From positions 62,001-126,000 of the forward strand of contig CANHQJ010000007.1 in the NCBI GenBank assembly GCA_947462875.1: a DNA stretch of 64,000 bases, read 5' to 3'. Positions within the stretch are counted from its first letter, which is position 1. The number at the start of each line of letters is the position of its first letter. The DNA is from Verrucomicrobiia bacterium. Lineage in GTDB: Bacteria; Verrucomicrobiota; Verrucomicrobiia; Verrucomicrobiales; Akkermansiaceae. Below, piece after piece: positions 19,801-28,776 of this stretch. Under the pieces are notes generated by a model that worked only from the letters and a program-made list of their open reading frames with translations, was not told the origin of the DNA and searched no databases. The translations under genes and the position numbers were made by a program.

Positions 19801-22800
19801 CATCGCGTCGGTTTCGTTGATGAAACCGTCCTGATTGACGTCTGAGACGTTGTAGTTCATGGCATAAGCGGCCTCGCCCTCCCCTTTGGTAAAGTTCCAG
19901 AAGAGGCGGTTGTATACCGGCCGGGCCTTGAAGTCATCCACGCCACGGAGCAGTGCCAGCTCCTCGGAGATATGGGTATCGAGTTGGTTTTGAAAGGTGA
20001 AAACCGTAGGGGCCAATGCCATCTGGGCCGGATCATCGGTGGTGAATCCAATGGTGGAGTCTTTGGCATCCGCATAGGCTTCATTGCCTAGCAGCATGTA
20101 GAAATCAGCCAATCGGGTGGATGCCAGCATCAGCGCATTGGAGATTCCCGGTGTGGATACCGGCGTGGAAAGATCGATGCTGAGACTGCGGGCGCGATTG
20201 AGAATGGTGGAGTAAAGCTCGATGAGTCCCACGTTTTCGATCACGTTTTTATCCGGATTCAGTGCCACCGGTCCTTCGTAGCGCTGGCCGAACTGGCGGA
20301 TCATGCTGGAATAGGTGGCAGGGGCATCGCCGGTGAAGTCGCGGATGCGGGCTTCATAGGGATTGACGGCATCCAGCACGCGTTTGACCCAACCAGAGGC
20401 AAGCTGAGCGCGGTAGTCACCCGGGCGAGAATTTCCGGCACCAGCCCACTGGAAGGGAAGCGGAGGCGTGCGCTGCCAGGTAGTCGGGTTCGCGGGAATC
20501 TCAAAACGGTGGCGATAGCGCACGAACCATAGTGAGTCCGCGAGCAATAGTTCTGGCGCTTGAGGATTTCCTTTGAGCGTGAGTTGGAAGAACCTTCGTC
20601 CGAGATTTCCAGAGGGATCGGCAAAGAGTTTCCAAGGATTGGTCTGACCGGCGGGGATGGCATCGGGCGGTGGAGCGGAGGTGCCATCTTCGACGCGATA
20701 CCACCATTCAAACACCAGATCATCCGGATTGGCTCCGAAATCTCCCGTGTGGCGCAGGATGATATTTTCATCGAACACATTGTTGGAGAGCACGACTTTC
20801 ACCGCACCGCGATAGCGTTCACGGCGATCGACTTTCACGACGTGCAGCACCACCGGCGATCCGCCCAGCGCAGGGTCGTTATTTTCAGCGAGAGTGACGT
20901 AGCTCACGGGTGGCAAGGTGGTGTCCGTGGGATCGAGGAAGCCGGGATTGGTCACAAGCGCCAGCCCGGGACCGCGTGCTTTGAGTGACTGAGCAGCACC
21001 GGTATTGGTGGTAGTCTGCTTGGTGCTGGCATCATACAATTTCTGAACTTCCAGACCAACAGTGTAGTCGCCAGCAGCGGACATGCGGGCATTGGTGAAG
21101 CCATTTGCATTTTCCGTGGTATTTGCCATCGGATTGCGGCTCAGGCGGTAGAGAGCATTGACGGCGGCGGTCCAGGTGGTGTTGCCCGCGAGATCGGCGT
21201 ATGGGCTATTCGGGGAGGCTCCGAGAAGCTCATCGCGCTCGGTGGCAGTCAAAATGTTCGGTTCCAGAGCATAAACGGCAGGTGGTGCGGCAGTGAGCGT
21301 GGGATCGCCGATGTCTTTGTCATTGAGCAAGCCTTTAATGAAAAGACGACCAGCGAGCGGATCGAAAAACACACGCTTTTTGAGCGATGAGGAAATTTGC
21401 TCAAATTGATAAACCGTGCCCAGGACGCGAGTGCGGCCTGTGGCAGGGAGCAGCTCGGTGGGGAATTGCGCTACTGGCAAAGCCACGGAGCGCTCTTCCA
21501 TGGCGGAGACCATGCGAGCGGTGTAGCGATTGAAATTGAAACCGTCTGGATTGAAGGCTCCCTCACGCATGTCGGGATTGAGGCTATCGAATACCACTTC
21601 ACCTGCAGCCCAGGCCAGCACGCCGGGGAGGCCGGGATTGCCTGGATTATCCGAGGCGTATTCACCACCGGAAAACGTGAGTGTTTCCCCGACCTTGATG
21701 GTGGGCACGGTGAGCGGCCAGGTGGTGGTGTAGCTCACGCTTTGTGCCAGCGGTGTCTGATCACTGCGGGTGTAGATGATGTCGAATGCCGTGCGCACGC
21801 GCACTATGCCATTGTCAGGCAACCAAGCGACCGGAGTGCCGACTGGTTTGCTGTCATCGGGCCACCAGAAATCAGGAGCCAGCGGGTAATAAAAATAATG
21901 CGAAAATGCACCATCACCTGATACAGCCCATGCAGTGTTTTTGTGATCTTTCCAGTAAACGAGTCGATTCACGTTACCTTCTCGTGCATAGTTCTGCTCC
22001 GGCAATTGCGCACCACTAACGACACCCAAGGGATAAAAGGGAATCACCGGCTCTCCTGCCTTCACGGTGGAGGTAAAACCATTCGGATAGCGGTTGGTGT
22101 CGGCGCGCTGGACAACGAAAACGCGCATTTTGAACTCATTATCCGCCTTGTCGCGGAACTGCACCAGCACATACGGATCCGAGGTGTAGGAGCTAGTGCG
22201 GGAGGTGACGTTGAGATCGTTATCGCGCAGAGCATAGGCGGCCAAAGGGCGGGGAGCCACGGAGGCAAAGCGCAGCGAGGGAGCCATCAGGGCGTGTTCC
22301 TCGTTCGGATTGTAGCCCGGTTGGTTGCGCACGGGCTGCTGATAGATTTGCACCTGTTCGAAGCGACCGGGATCAAAGGTCGTGGCGGCGGGGACGGTCT
22401 GGGTATTGATCACCATCGATGGCATGATGACCTGATCGACTCCGTTGGCACCCACACTCTCGCTGCCGAAGCCGCTGGACATCAGTATGCGTGGTGGGCT
22501 GGTAGGCCACTGCGGGCTGAAACGTTCGGCGCTGTAGGGCCACAGCAGGTGGTCGTTGGTGGTCGGATCATCATACCAAACCACGACAAATTCATCCTGA
22601 TTCGCCGAGCTGGCGGTGGGGTGTTGATTGACTGCAATCACCGGACCCGGAGGTTCATCCTTGTTCCAAATCGCCGCACCACTGAAGCGGGTGCGATCAT
22701 ACACAAAGGGATTGTAGCGGGCATTGGCGAAGAAAACGTATCCCGTGCCGAGACCTGCTTTATCGCGAGTACTAGTGATTTTATTGCCGATGGTGGCATT

Positions 22801-25746
22801 GATCGTGGCGGGCAGTCCGGTATTCCACATCTTGGTGTTCACGACCTTGAGTTCCACCACGTTTTGCGCGGTGCCGCCGCGACCTGCGGGGGTGATGCGG
22901 TTGAATTGCAGCACCGTCCATCCTGCGGTTGTGGCGATGAATCCGGCATCATTATCGACTTGTGCCGTGGCACTAGTGAAAGCGATTTTTTGAAACACCA
23001 GATCGCGTGGTTGTCCCACGGGTGGCTGTGGCACAAGTCGCACTGGCGGGGTACCTGCGATGTGCTGGTAATTTGTCGTGCTGAAGATGGGATTGAGGCG
23101 GATTTTTGCCGTGCGGCCGCCACTGGCAGGCCAGAGCAGATCCATTCCGATCGGGCGTACAGGGAAGAACTTCTTCGCCACGTTGTCCCAGATGAAATCA
23201 TTCGCCGTGGGACCGCCCTGTTGGGACCCGGAGAGCGTGGGGGATTGGCTAGTGATGAGACCGAAATCATCGATCTCTTGGGTGGTGAATTCCACGAAAC
23301 TGCCGATGGAGATGTTCTTGATGATGATGCGCTCCCCGTAGTTCCAGACGACGCGGGCGGGGCGGCTGAGAATGACTTCGCGACCAATGTAAGGCTTCCC
23401 ACTGAAGGTGAAAACGGAGTAACCGGCATTTTTCTGCTCGGGGCTCAGAGGATCGGCATTCGTGGGGGTAAACGTCCCTTCCGAGGGGCTGAAAATAAAA
23501 TTATCGCCATTGATCCAGCCCGCAAGATCAAGCGGACCGGAGTTGAGCACCATGCCGCGAGGGGCACCAATGAACACCTTGGTGCCATCGTCATACCAAG
23601 AAATGCCCGAGCCGATGCTGTTCGATTGTGGCGTCGTAGGATTCGGCGGCTCGGCGCGCATTTCCACCAGCAGCTCAGGATTGGCAGCGATGTTGCTGGC
23701 CGTGCTATCGATGCCGTATTGCAGTTTCCAGTCATAGACGATGCTGGCGGGACCGCTCATGGAAAATTCCGGCACTTGTTGGCGTGGAGCGACGGTGGGG
23801 AAGGTGCGGGAGCCACTACCAGCGGCGGCGGTGGCCGCTCCGGACACGCGATAGCGCCATGGCACATAACGAATCGCAAGGCCCGGACGTGCGGCGAGAT
23901 CTTCCACAGCGCCATTGACCTCCATGACCACAGGAGCATCTTTTTTGATCCAGTGCTTGCCTACCGCAGGGACAGGATTGCCCGCAGCTTTCGAGGTGAG
24001 TGCGCGGACGTAAGGCTCGTTGTTCGGCGGCACGGTGGCACGGCTCACGGTGCCTTCGAGATTGGAATCCACGGTCAGCGCGAATTCCGCCAGCCATTCC
24101 AGTTGCACGGCGGTGTTTTGCGAGAGCTTGAAGCTATACACGGTGGCATTGCTGTCCTGCACCACGCTGTTGACGGAGAAATTCAGGAAGGTGTAGCGGC
24201 GGTCGGCATTGTCGATGGTGATCGCTTTGTTTTCGATGTCATCAGTTTCGAAATCAGGGCTGGAACCTCCGATGACAGGGGCGTTGTCCCACTGATAGAC
24301 GATGCGCGGGGACTGGATATTGATGTCAGAATTGAGAATGAGCGACTGGGTGCTACCAGGGTTGCTGATGGTCTGTCCATTGAGCAGAACGCGATTAGCG
24401 GCGTAGTCGGTGGAAAGGGTGAAATCCACCACCTCGGTGAAGGTTCCTCCGGGTTCGAATGCAGCGATGAACCCTTGGTAACTTCCTATTTCCACGGGTA
24501 ATTTTTTCGCGGTGCTGCTGTTAGCGCCTTCTTGCATCGTCAGTCCATTCGCGCCCTCGAAACTTCCGGACCACCACAGGCGGGAAAATTTCGCATCCCA
24601 CGCTACATCAAGATGACTGCCCATGGTTGGGAACGGGCTCATGATCGGAGATTTGACCCATGAGTAGCGCAGACTGGAATCGAGCTTGGCAACAAAGGCC
24701 GACTCACTGGCGGTGGCGACACTGCGGAATTCGTTGTCGAGACTGGTTCCATCAAAAAATTGGGTGGTTCCTACGGGCAAGTAACCAGTGATGTAAACGT
24801 TGTCAGAGGCATCGGCACTGATGCCGAATTTGTCCAGGTTGATCGATGTCCCGAAGATGGGAAATACATCAAAAAAGTAATTGGAACTGCGGAAAATCGC
24901 CGATTTATTAGAGCCCCCTAGGGTCGTATCACGGCGGTCCAAGCGCATGTTGACATAGCTGAAGTCGCCTCCCAGAAGGTAGAGCCATCCATTGATGAAA
25001 CGCACCTCATTCAAAGTGGCGAATTCGGCAGGCTGCTTGGCGGTGAAGCTGGTCAAGTCGGTATTGATCTTGACCAAATAGCGGGTGTTCGCTGCGTGTT
25101 GATTGTCACCGGGGTTACTGTAGATGGTGTAGGCGTTGTTCCAGCCGTTGGTGAGTCCGGCATTCGAACCCGTGCGGCCCACGGCGTAGACCGCGCCTGT
25201 GTTATCCACAGCCACGGAACGGATGGTGGAATCAATGGTTCCCATGGCACCCAGCACGATGTAGCGGACGAAGTTCAAATTCGCACCGAACACTATCATG
25301 ACCGGGGGGATTCCTCCCGCCTGCAATGACACGACAAGTTGGTTTGAGGTTTTGATGTAAGCGACATCAGTCACGACCCCGAAGAGCGATGGGGTTGATG
25401 TCAGCAGATTGCCACTGAGCGAGTATTTTCTTACTTCCAAATTGGAAACTACAAAAATAAAACCTGTGTCGCCTTTGCCCACCACATCAAAAGCTTTCGC
25501 CTGAAAGCCGGGGATGCTGATGTCTTGTCCCGTGATGTTGTTGCCGGAGGGGTCAAACTTCGTGATGACCGCGCCACCCGGGCGATTGCCCAGGACGTAG
25601 GTATTGCCGTCTTCATCGTGCTTCATGCTCACAGTCTGGAAACCGGAGGGGATGGACTTGAGGAAAATCTCCGTGCCATTGTCTTGCCCCATCGCGGGCA
25701 GGCAGAGCAGGAGTAACAGGGCGATTCGAGCCAGGAGAGTCTTCAT
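16858..25746 (-). CDS. Giant exported protein (2962 aa), possible Tc-toxin-A-like C-terminal part
   Basis: The signal peptide is MKTLLARIALLLLLCLPAMG. Residues ~30-430 look like a beta-propeller with SBBP-like repeats (DxxGNxYVxG, VAVDNTGAVYAVG, DNVYITGYLP). The long central part has no family I recognise. A dockerin-like EF-hand loop (DVNQDGFINETD) lies near residue 1965. From ~2130 to ~2675 the protein is mostly helical and charged (coiled-coil-like: QQEALREMSDRYRATLQRG). The last ~240 residues are beta-rich and end with W-L-L-I-I-P-G-R then DNITDIKLYFQTYG. That helical-then-beta order and the ending resemble the pore-forming and TcB-binding parts of TcA insecticidal-toxin subunits. This is a visual resemblance only; unlike classical TcA it has a Sec signal and no TcB/TcC gene is in view. 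Confidence 0.85.
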   Translation of the reverse strand: MKTLLARIALLLLLCLPAMGQDNGTEIFLKSIPSGFQTVSMKHDEDGNTYVLGNRPGGAVITKFDPSGNNITGQDISIPGFQAKAFDVVGKGDTGFIFVVSNLEVRKYSLSGNLLTSTPSLFGVVTDVAYIKTSNQLVVSLQAGGIPPVMIVFGANLNFVRYIVLGAMGTIDSTIRSVAVDNTGAVYAVGRTGSNAGLTNGWNNAYTIYSNPGDNQHAANTRYLVKINTDLTSFTAKQPAEFATLNEVRFINGWLYLLGGDFSYVNMRLDRRDTTLGGSNKSAIFRSSNYFFDVFPIFGTSINLDKFGISADASDNVYITGYLPVGTTQFFDGTSLDNEFRSVATASESAFVAKLDSSLRYSWVKSPIMSPFPTMGSHLDVAWDAKFSRLWWSGSFEGANGLTMQEGANSSTAKKLPVEIGSYQGFIAAFEPGGTFTEVVDFTLSTDYAANRVLLNGQTISNPGSTQSLILNSDINIQSPRIVYQWDNAPVIGGSSPDFETDDIENKAITIDNADRRYTFLNFSVNSVVQDSNATVYSFKLSQNTAVQLEWLAEFALTVDSNLEGTVSRATVPPNNEPYVRALTSKAAGNPVPAVGKHWIKKDAPVVMEVNGAVEDLAARPGLAIRYVPWRYRVSGAATAAAGSGSRTFPTVAPRQQVPEFSMSGPASIVYDWKLQYGIDSTASNIAANPELLVEMRAEPPNPTTPQSNSIGSGISWYDDGTKVFIGAPRGMVLNSGPLDLAGWINGDNFIFSPSEGTFTPTNADPLSPEQKNAGYSVFTFSGKPYIGREVILSRPARVVWNYGERIIIKNISIGSFVEFTTQEIDDFGLITSQSPTLSGSQQGGPTANDFIWDNVAKKFFPVRPIGMDLLWPASGGRTAKIRLNPIFSTTNYQHIAGTPPVRLVPQPPVGQPRDLVFQKIAFTSATAQVDNDAGFIATTAGWTVLQFNRITPAGRGGTAQNVVELKVVNTKMWNTGLPATINATIGNKITSTRDKAGLGTGYVFFANARYNPFVYDRTRFSGAAIWNKDEPPGPVIAVNQHPTASSANQDEFVVVWYDDPTTNDHLLWPYSAERFSPQWPTSPPRILMSSGFGSESVGANGVDQVIMPSMVINTQTVPAATTFDPGRFEQVQIYQQPVRNQPGYNPNEEHALMAPSLRFASVAPRPLAAYALRDNDLNVTSRTSSYTSDPYVLVQFRDKADNEFKMRVFVVQRADTNRYPNGFTSTVKAGEPVIPFYPLGVVSGAQLPEQNYAREGNVNRLVYWKDHKNTAWAVSGDGAFSHYFYYPLAPDFWWPDDSKPVGTPVAWLPDNGIVRVRTAFDIIYTRSDQTPLAQSVSYTTTWPLTVPTIKVGETLTFSGGEYASDNPGNPGLPGVLAWAAGEVVFDSLNPDMREGAFNPDGFNFNRYTARMVSAMEERSVALPVAQFPTELLPATGRTRVLGTVYQFEQISSSLKKRVFFDPLAGRLFIKGLLNDKDIGDPTLTAAPPAVYALEPNILTATERDELLGASPNSPYADLAGNTTWTAAVNALYRLSRNPMANTTENANGFTNARMSAAGDYTVGLEVQKLYDASTKQTTTNTGAAQSLKARGPGLALVTNPGFLDPTDTTLPPVSYVTLAENNDPALGGSPVVLHVVKVDRRERYRGAVKVVLSNNVFDENIILRHTGDFGANPDDLVFEWWYRVEDGTSAPPPDAIPAGQTNPWKLFADPSGNLGRRFFQLTLKGNPQAPELLLADSLWFVRYRHRFEIPANPTTWQRTPPLPFQWAGAGNSRPGDYRAQLASGWVKRVLDAVNPYEARIRDFTGDAPATYSSMIRQFGQRYEGPVALNPDKNVIENVGLIELYSTILNRARSLSIDLSTPVSTPGISNALMLASTRLADFYMLLGNEAYADAKDSTIGFTTDDPAQMALAPTVFTFQNQLDTHISEELALLRGVDDFKARPVYNRLFWNFTKGEGEAAYAMNYNVSDVNQDGFINETDAMILFPQGHGDAWGHYLTAAKGQYGLLNNPFFNWVSRSEMYNLMDIVMDVDFLDERKFAQVAAAKAKSGAEIVNLTYRQSYVEDPESQWQGYIDNDQRRAWGVEGWARRAGQGAYFDWVTANALIPSQHPNTSFTGIRKVDRTTVKDIAVVSAQLNAVQQTFDEANDGYNPLGLSSNTVPFDIDPNYLIVGSGIQGVAHFEQIYRRAAASLANAAMVYNNATTFQTRIRDNESNEIDFRRDVFEQDMAYRNELIEIFGTPYSGTIGSGRAYPAGYTGPDTGLYMYVDRQSREITARTVPGMTAGFISDLTNISSNFPKFIGAQFRANYSASFSSNNPADWFANFNGVNYVTTGSNGITFDSSSARVALTNMNLPIKASGYTFEASADWGQRSSPGELQMHISTMIQQEAELAKSIAAWDAFQGPIVRQLRLIAAQLEADSDIRAKLAGKIASNTVLGTALVGLKSLSNTLDFFADLTPDITAIPAKFIPENLPTAGFSFSPGDALSAVRGASYTAGEIIKGQLKAGVVATKGVIDAAELGKSLIDMGLDYEIDGFERNLALKQSLVELENMIGDEAILRVEVYRQQEALREMSDRYRATLQRGARLIDEREAYNKRVAELVQRSRYTDMSFRVSRNAALDRYNEAFNLAARYVYLAAKAYDYETNLPADDPGSAQLMLTKIVRERNIGYVDGDQPSQGYGGLAEHLATLRENFTVLKGQLGLNNTQQETGRFSLRGELFRIAPEEDGNEAWRDALAAKKVDNLWDMPEFRRYCRPFSAYDPAVKEPGLVIDFTSMVMSGKNFFGQSLAGGDNSYDPTNFTTKIASVGAWFEGYVSEGFDSGLSQTPRVYLVPVGSDVMMYPDDDNLGVRMWKILDQKIPVPYPITESNLNDPLWRPLDTLGGTDGELRRFSSFRAYPDSGHFEEGEMTFDTRLIGRSVWNTRWLLIIPGRTLRADADAGLDTFIDNITDIKLYFQTYGMSGN

Positions 25747-25782
25747 GTGTTGGGAAAGTTGGGGTGAAAGGTGTGGCTGAGA

Positions 25783-27654
25783 TTAGAAATTGAGGGTGTC
25801 GACCAAACTCAGTCGATTGAGAGTAAAGGTGCCGCGCGTGCGCAGACCAATGTTTTGAGCGGGGCCGAGAGGTTTGTGGAGTCCGAAAATTTCTTCAAAA
25901 TAGGTGCCGCTGATGCGGCTGACGCCGTATCCTCCTCTGCCGGAACTGCCCGGGTCGGTGGGGCTCACGGTGAGGGAAATGTTGCGAGTGATCGGGAAGC
26001 CCTCGGTGTGGTCGGGATGGCGCCGGTGCATGAAGGGATTCGTCGGAGCGAGTGCGGGGAGGTGAATGGAGCCATTCAGCGAACTGCCGGGCGTGAGGCT
26101 TCCGATCATACGGATTTCATTTTGTGGAATGACCGCCGCGGATTCGCGGATCGACGTAAGCGCCTTGGTTACGGCGCGGTTCGCATAGAAAGTCAGCTCC
26201 GTGGCACCTGTGACGCCGGCATTGTATTGAAATACCACCTCCGAGGCGGCCGTTTTCGCTGCCGTGGCGGCGGCGGCCGAGAATGTGGCGGCACTGACAA
26301 AGCCCGTGTAGTCGGCCGACGGGGTGGCGAGGAAGACAGGGCCGGACGGTATGGCACTGATCGCTAAGGCGATTGCGTCTTGCACGCTTTTTTTGATAAC
26401 GGCGGGGTTGAGCGAGGTCATCACTTGCTCGGCGGCGGCATTGGCGGCGGCATGCACCACGGCATTCACGGCGTCCTCCGCACGGATGTCTGACCACAGC
26501 GATTGACTCTTCAGTGTGACGGCGGACACAAACGCAGCGCTGACAGGACCGTTCGCGAGGAGCGCATTGCGCACGCTGGTGGCGATCTGGGTTTGATCTT
26601 GATTGGCATTTTTCCCAGCAATAGCGGCGGTCGCAGCCACATCGGGGATCGCTTCGCGAATCGATACAAAAGCGGTGCTGGCAAGAAATCGGTTGTAGGC
26701 CTGGGTGGTGTCCGCCGCATTGTGGCGGGCGTAAATGGCAGCCGTGCGGGCGATGCCTTGTTTGGTGGCAAGGTCACTTCCCGTGGCCGCGCCTTCTGCA
26801 GCCAGCGCGGCGCCATACACCACACCCGCAATGGCCTCCAGCCCTCGCGTGTCACCGTAGGAGCTGCTGGATTTGAGTTCCAAAGCCTTCGTTACGCAGG
26901 TCGCAAAGGCGCCCCCGAGCGGATCCGTGGTAAAAGGTGAGTAGGTCGCATCAGTAAGGGGATTGAAGGCAAAGTCCGCGGCGGTTTTACTGCCGCTATG
27001 GATCTGTGAAGCCACGGTATTGGCGATGGTGATCACACTCGCTTCAGTGAAAAAATGCGTGGTGATGAACGAGGTAGCGCCCGAGGCGCGGTTCAGATAC
27101 GACAGGCTGACATTCGCAGACGTTACTTTCGGTTGCAACGCGGTCATGACGGCCGTCTCGATCGCTGCGGCGGTGCCGCCATTGTCTGTTCGGATCTTGG
27201 TCACCGCAGTTGTGGTGGAAGTATCGATCAAGGTTTGCACGGCAGTCACCGCACTCTGGCTGCCAAAATCAAAGGAAGCCGATGCCACGCGCTTGGCGAT
27301 GCCCGGATACTGCGGGTAAAGGCTGGGATCGGTGATGAGCAGGATCGGCGCAGAGCCATCGGCCGCTTCCGTGCCTCTCACAATCGCCACACTTTTCAGC
27401 AGCGAGACTTGTCCCGCGCCGTTCACGTGCAGAATCAAACGCAGTTGCGCCGTGTCCGAGGTGGCGGTGGTGGTCTGTGGATTGGTGAATTCGTAAGTGT
27501 TGGAATTTCCCACAGCGCCCGTCGCTTCGTTGACAGCATTGAGCTCGACGTCGCCCACCCATAGACCTTGGGCAGGATGGACGGCCCGGGCGATCGAGCC
27601 GAACGACAGCGCCACGATGGGAGCGAATAAAAGAGTGCGAAGGGATGTGTGCAT
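25783..27654 (-). CDS. Exported Ala-rich protein of unknown function (623 aa)
   Basis: The ATG at 27654 gives MHTSLRTLLFAPIVALSFGSIARA, a typical signal peptide; a TTG 30 nt upstream is in frame but less likely. The mature start (HPAQGLWVGDVELNAVNEATG) looks like a small beta-sandwich. It is followed by a long Ala/Thr/Ser-rich helical middle (~200-500) and a His-containing C-terminal segment (NPFMHRRHPDHTEGFPITR) near residue 565 that could bind a metal. I recognise no domain. It is second in the giant-protein run: 48 nt separate it from the preceding stop and 36 nt from the 2962-aa start. Co-transcription implies a part in the same assembly, but nothing in the sequence fixes a function. Confidence 0.8.
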   Translation of the reverse strand: MHTSLRTLLFAPIVALSFGSIARAVHPAQGLWVGDVELNAVNEATGAVGNSNTYEFTNPQTTTATSDTAQLRLILHVNGAGQVSLLKSVAIVRGTEAADGSAPILLITDPSLYPQYPGIAKRVASASFDFGSQSAVTAVQTLIDTSTTTAVTKIRTDNGGTAAAIETAVMTALQPKVTSANVSLSYLNRASGATSFITTHFFTEASVITIANTVASQIHSGSKTAADFAFNPLTDATYSPFTTDPLGGAFATCVTKALELKSSSSYGDTRGLEAIAGVVYGAALAAEGAATGSDLATKQGIARTAAIYARHNAADTTQAYNRFLASTAFVSIREAIPDVAATAAIAGKNANQDQTQIATSVRNALLANGPVSAAFVSAVTLKSQSLWSDIRAEDAVNAVVHAAANAAAEQVMTSLNPAVIKKSVQDAIALAISAIPSGPVFLATPSADYTGFVSAATFSAAAATAAKTAASEVVFQYNAGVTGATELTFYANRAVTKALTSIRESAAVIPQNEIRMIGSLTPGSSLNGSIHLPALAPTNPFMHRRHPDHTEGFPITRNISLTVSPTDPGSSGRGGYGVSRISGTYFEEIFGLHKPLGPAQNIGLRTRGTFTLNRLSLVDTLNF

Positions 27655-27702
27655 GATGACAGGAATAGGATTTTGGCAGACCAAGGAGTCTGATGAGAAT
27701 CG

Positions 27703-28776
27703 TTAGGGGGTAGGCAGGAGATCTTGGCGAATCGACAACAGGGGGATTTCCACGCGCGAGCCGGCACTGGAGGTGATGACCAATGTGGAGGCCATCACGG
27801 ACTGGTTCACCGATTCTTGGGCGATTTCCAGTTCCAGTTCAAAAGCTCCATTCGCCTCCAGTGGGCCGAACTGAGCACCGCCCGCGAGGGGAACCGGCAC
27901 TTTATCATCATCGGCAGGGAGCTCCAACACGCGCACCACGTAGGAAACCGGCAATAATCCATTTTCCCCCGCTTGCAGCGAAAAAGTCAGATTTTGTGGA
28001 AAGGCGGAGGTGCTGCGGATTTGGATCGTGCGCGATGGGGAATCCGTGGAAAACACCATGCCACCCGAAGAACTGCCACCGAAGGTCACGTCGATGGAAC
28101 CACCGAAGGTGGAGGCGCCGTTGCTGTAGACCCAGTAGGCGGCTCCTGGCTGCATCAATACCTGAGCGGGATTGGTGATCAGGCTCCATTGCCCCGATAC
28201 CATGCGATAGACGCGCAGCGGCGTGTGCGGTGCCGCATTGCCGAAAAAGGCCGCCACCGTCGGTGCCTGTGCCGCGTGGATCGGGAAGCCTACGAGGCTG
28301 TAGGCATTCGGGTGCCATCGAGCCGAACCAAAATACGGCGTACCCTGGAATGTCCAGGTGAAGGCCGTTTTGGCGAATACCAGATAGGCATTGTGAGCCT
28401 GGATGGCACTGAGATTGGTGAGCACGTGATCATCCCGATGCGGCGCATACCACACGTTCCATCCCTTGCGATCCGGTAAAACTTCAACGGGGCTATCGAT
28501 GAACTGCATCGGCGTCACAGGACGATTGTAGGCTGCCACGATCTCTACAGGCGTGCCTTGGAACAGTTCCGCTGGGTTGCCCTTGCGCGGTTCAATCTCC
28601 ACATAAACGGCGTTCCATCCTTGCTGCAGTTGAATGGTCTGCGTGCGAAATGGTCCCGTAGGAGCGATCTGCACCTGAGCACTCGCCGCGAATGGCAGGA
28701 GCGGACAAGCCGTTGTCAGGAGCAAACTCAAACGAGTGATAACACGGATCGTTGATAAAAATATCTTGGTATTCAT
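27703..28776 (-). CDS. Exported protein of unknown function (357 aa), first gene of the giant-protein run
   Basis: The start was set at the ATG 28776 (MNTKIFLSTIRVITRLSLLL, with a signal ending FAASA). The frame is open upstream, but that part is shadow and gives no signal peptide. The mature protein begins with a beta-rich domain containing LQQGWNAVYVEIEPRKGNP, a pattern I associate with verrucomicrobial exported proteins of unknown role, and continues with beta-strand segments to the C-terminus (ITSSAGSRVEIPLLSIRQDL). No catalytic motif is visible. There is no Shine-Dalgarno sequence before the ATG. It is the promoter-proximal gene: 536 nt upstream up to the tRNA are free of genes. Confidence 0.78.
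   Translation of the reverse strand: MNTKIFLSTIRVITRLSLLLTTACPLLPFAASAQVQIAPTGPFRTQTIQLQQGWNAVYVEIEPRKGNPAELFQGTPVEIVAAYNRPVTPMQFIDSPVEVLPDRKGWNVWYAPHRDDHVLTNLSAIQAHNAYLVFAKTAFTWTFQGTPYFGSARWHPNAYSLVGFPIHAAQAPTVAAFFGNAAPHTPLRVYRMVSGQWSLITNPAQVLMQPGAAYWVYSNGASTFGGSIDVTFGGSSSGGMVFSTDSPSRTIQIRSTSAFPQNLTFSLQAGENGLLPVSYVVRVLELPADDDKVPVPLAGGAQFGPLEANGAFELELEIAQESVNQSVMASTLVITSSAGSRVEIPLLSIRQDLLPTP

Noticed and set aside
21943-24501. 852-codon plus-strand open frame opposite the 2962-aa gene
   Set aside because: The minus-strand frame has a signal peptide and continuous domain structure; the plus-strand translation is His/Gly/Arg-rich antisense sequence.
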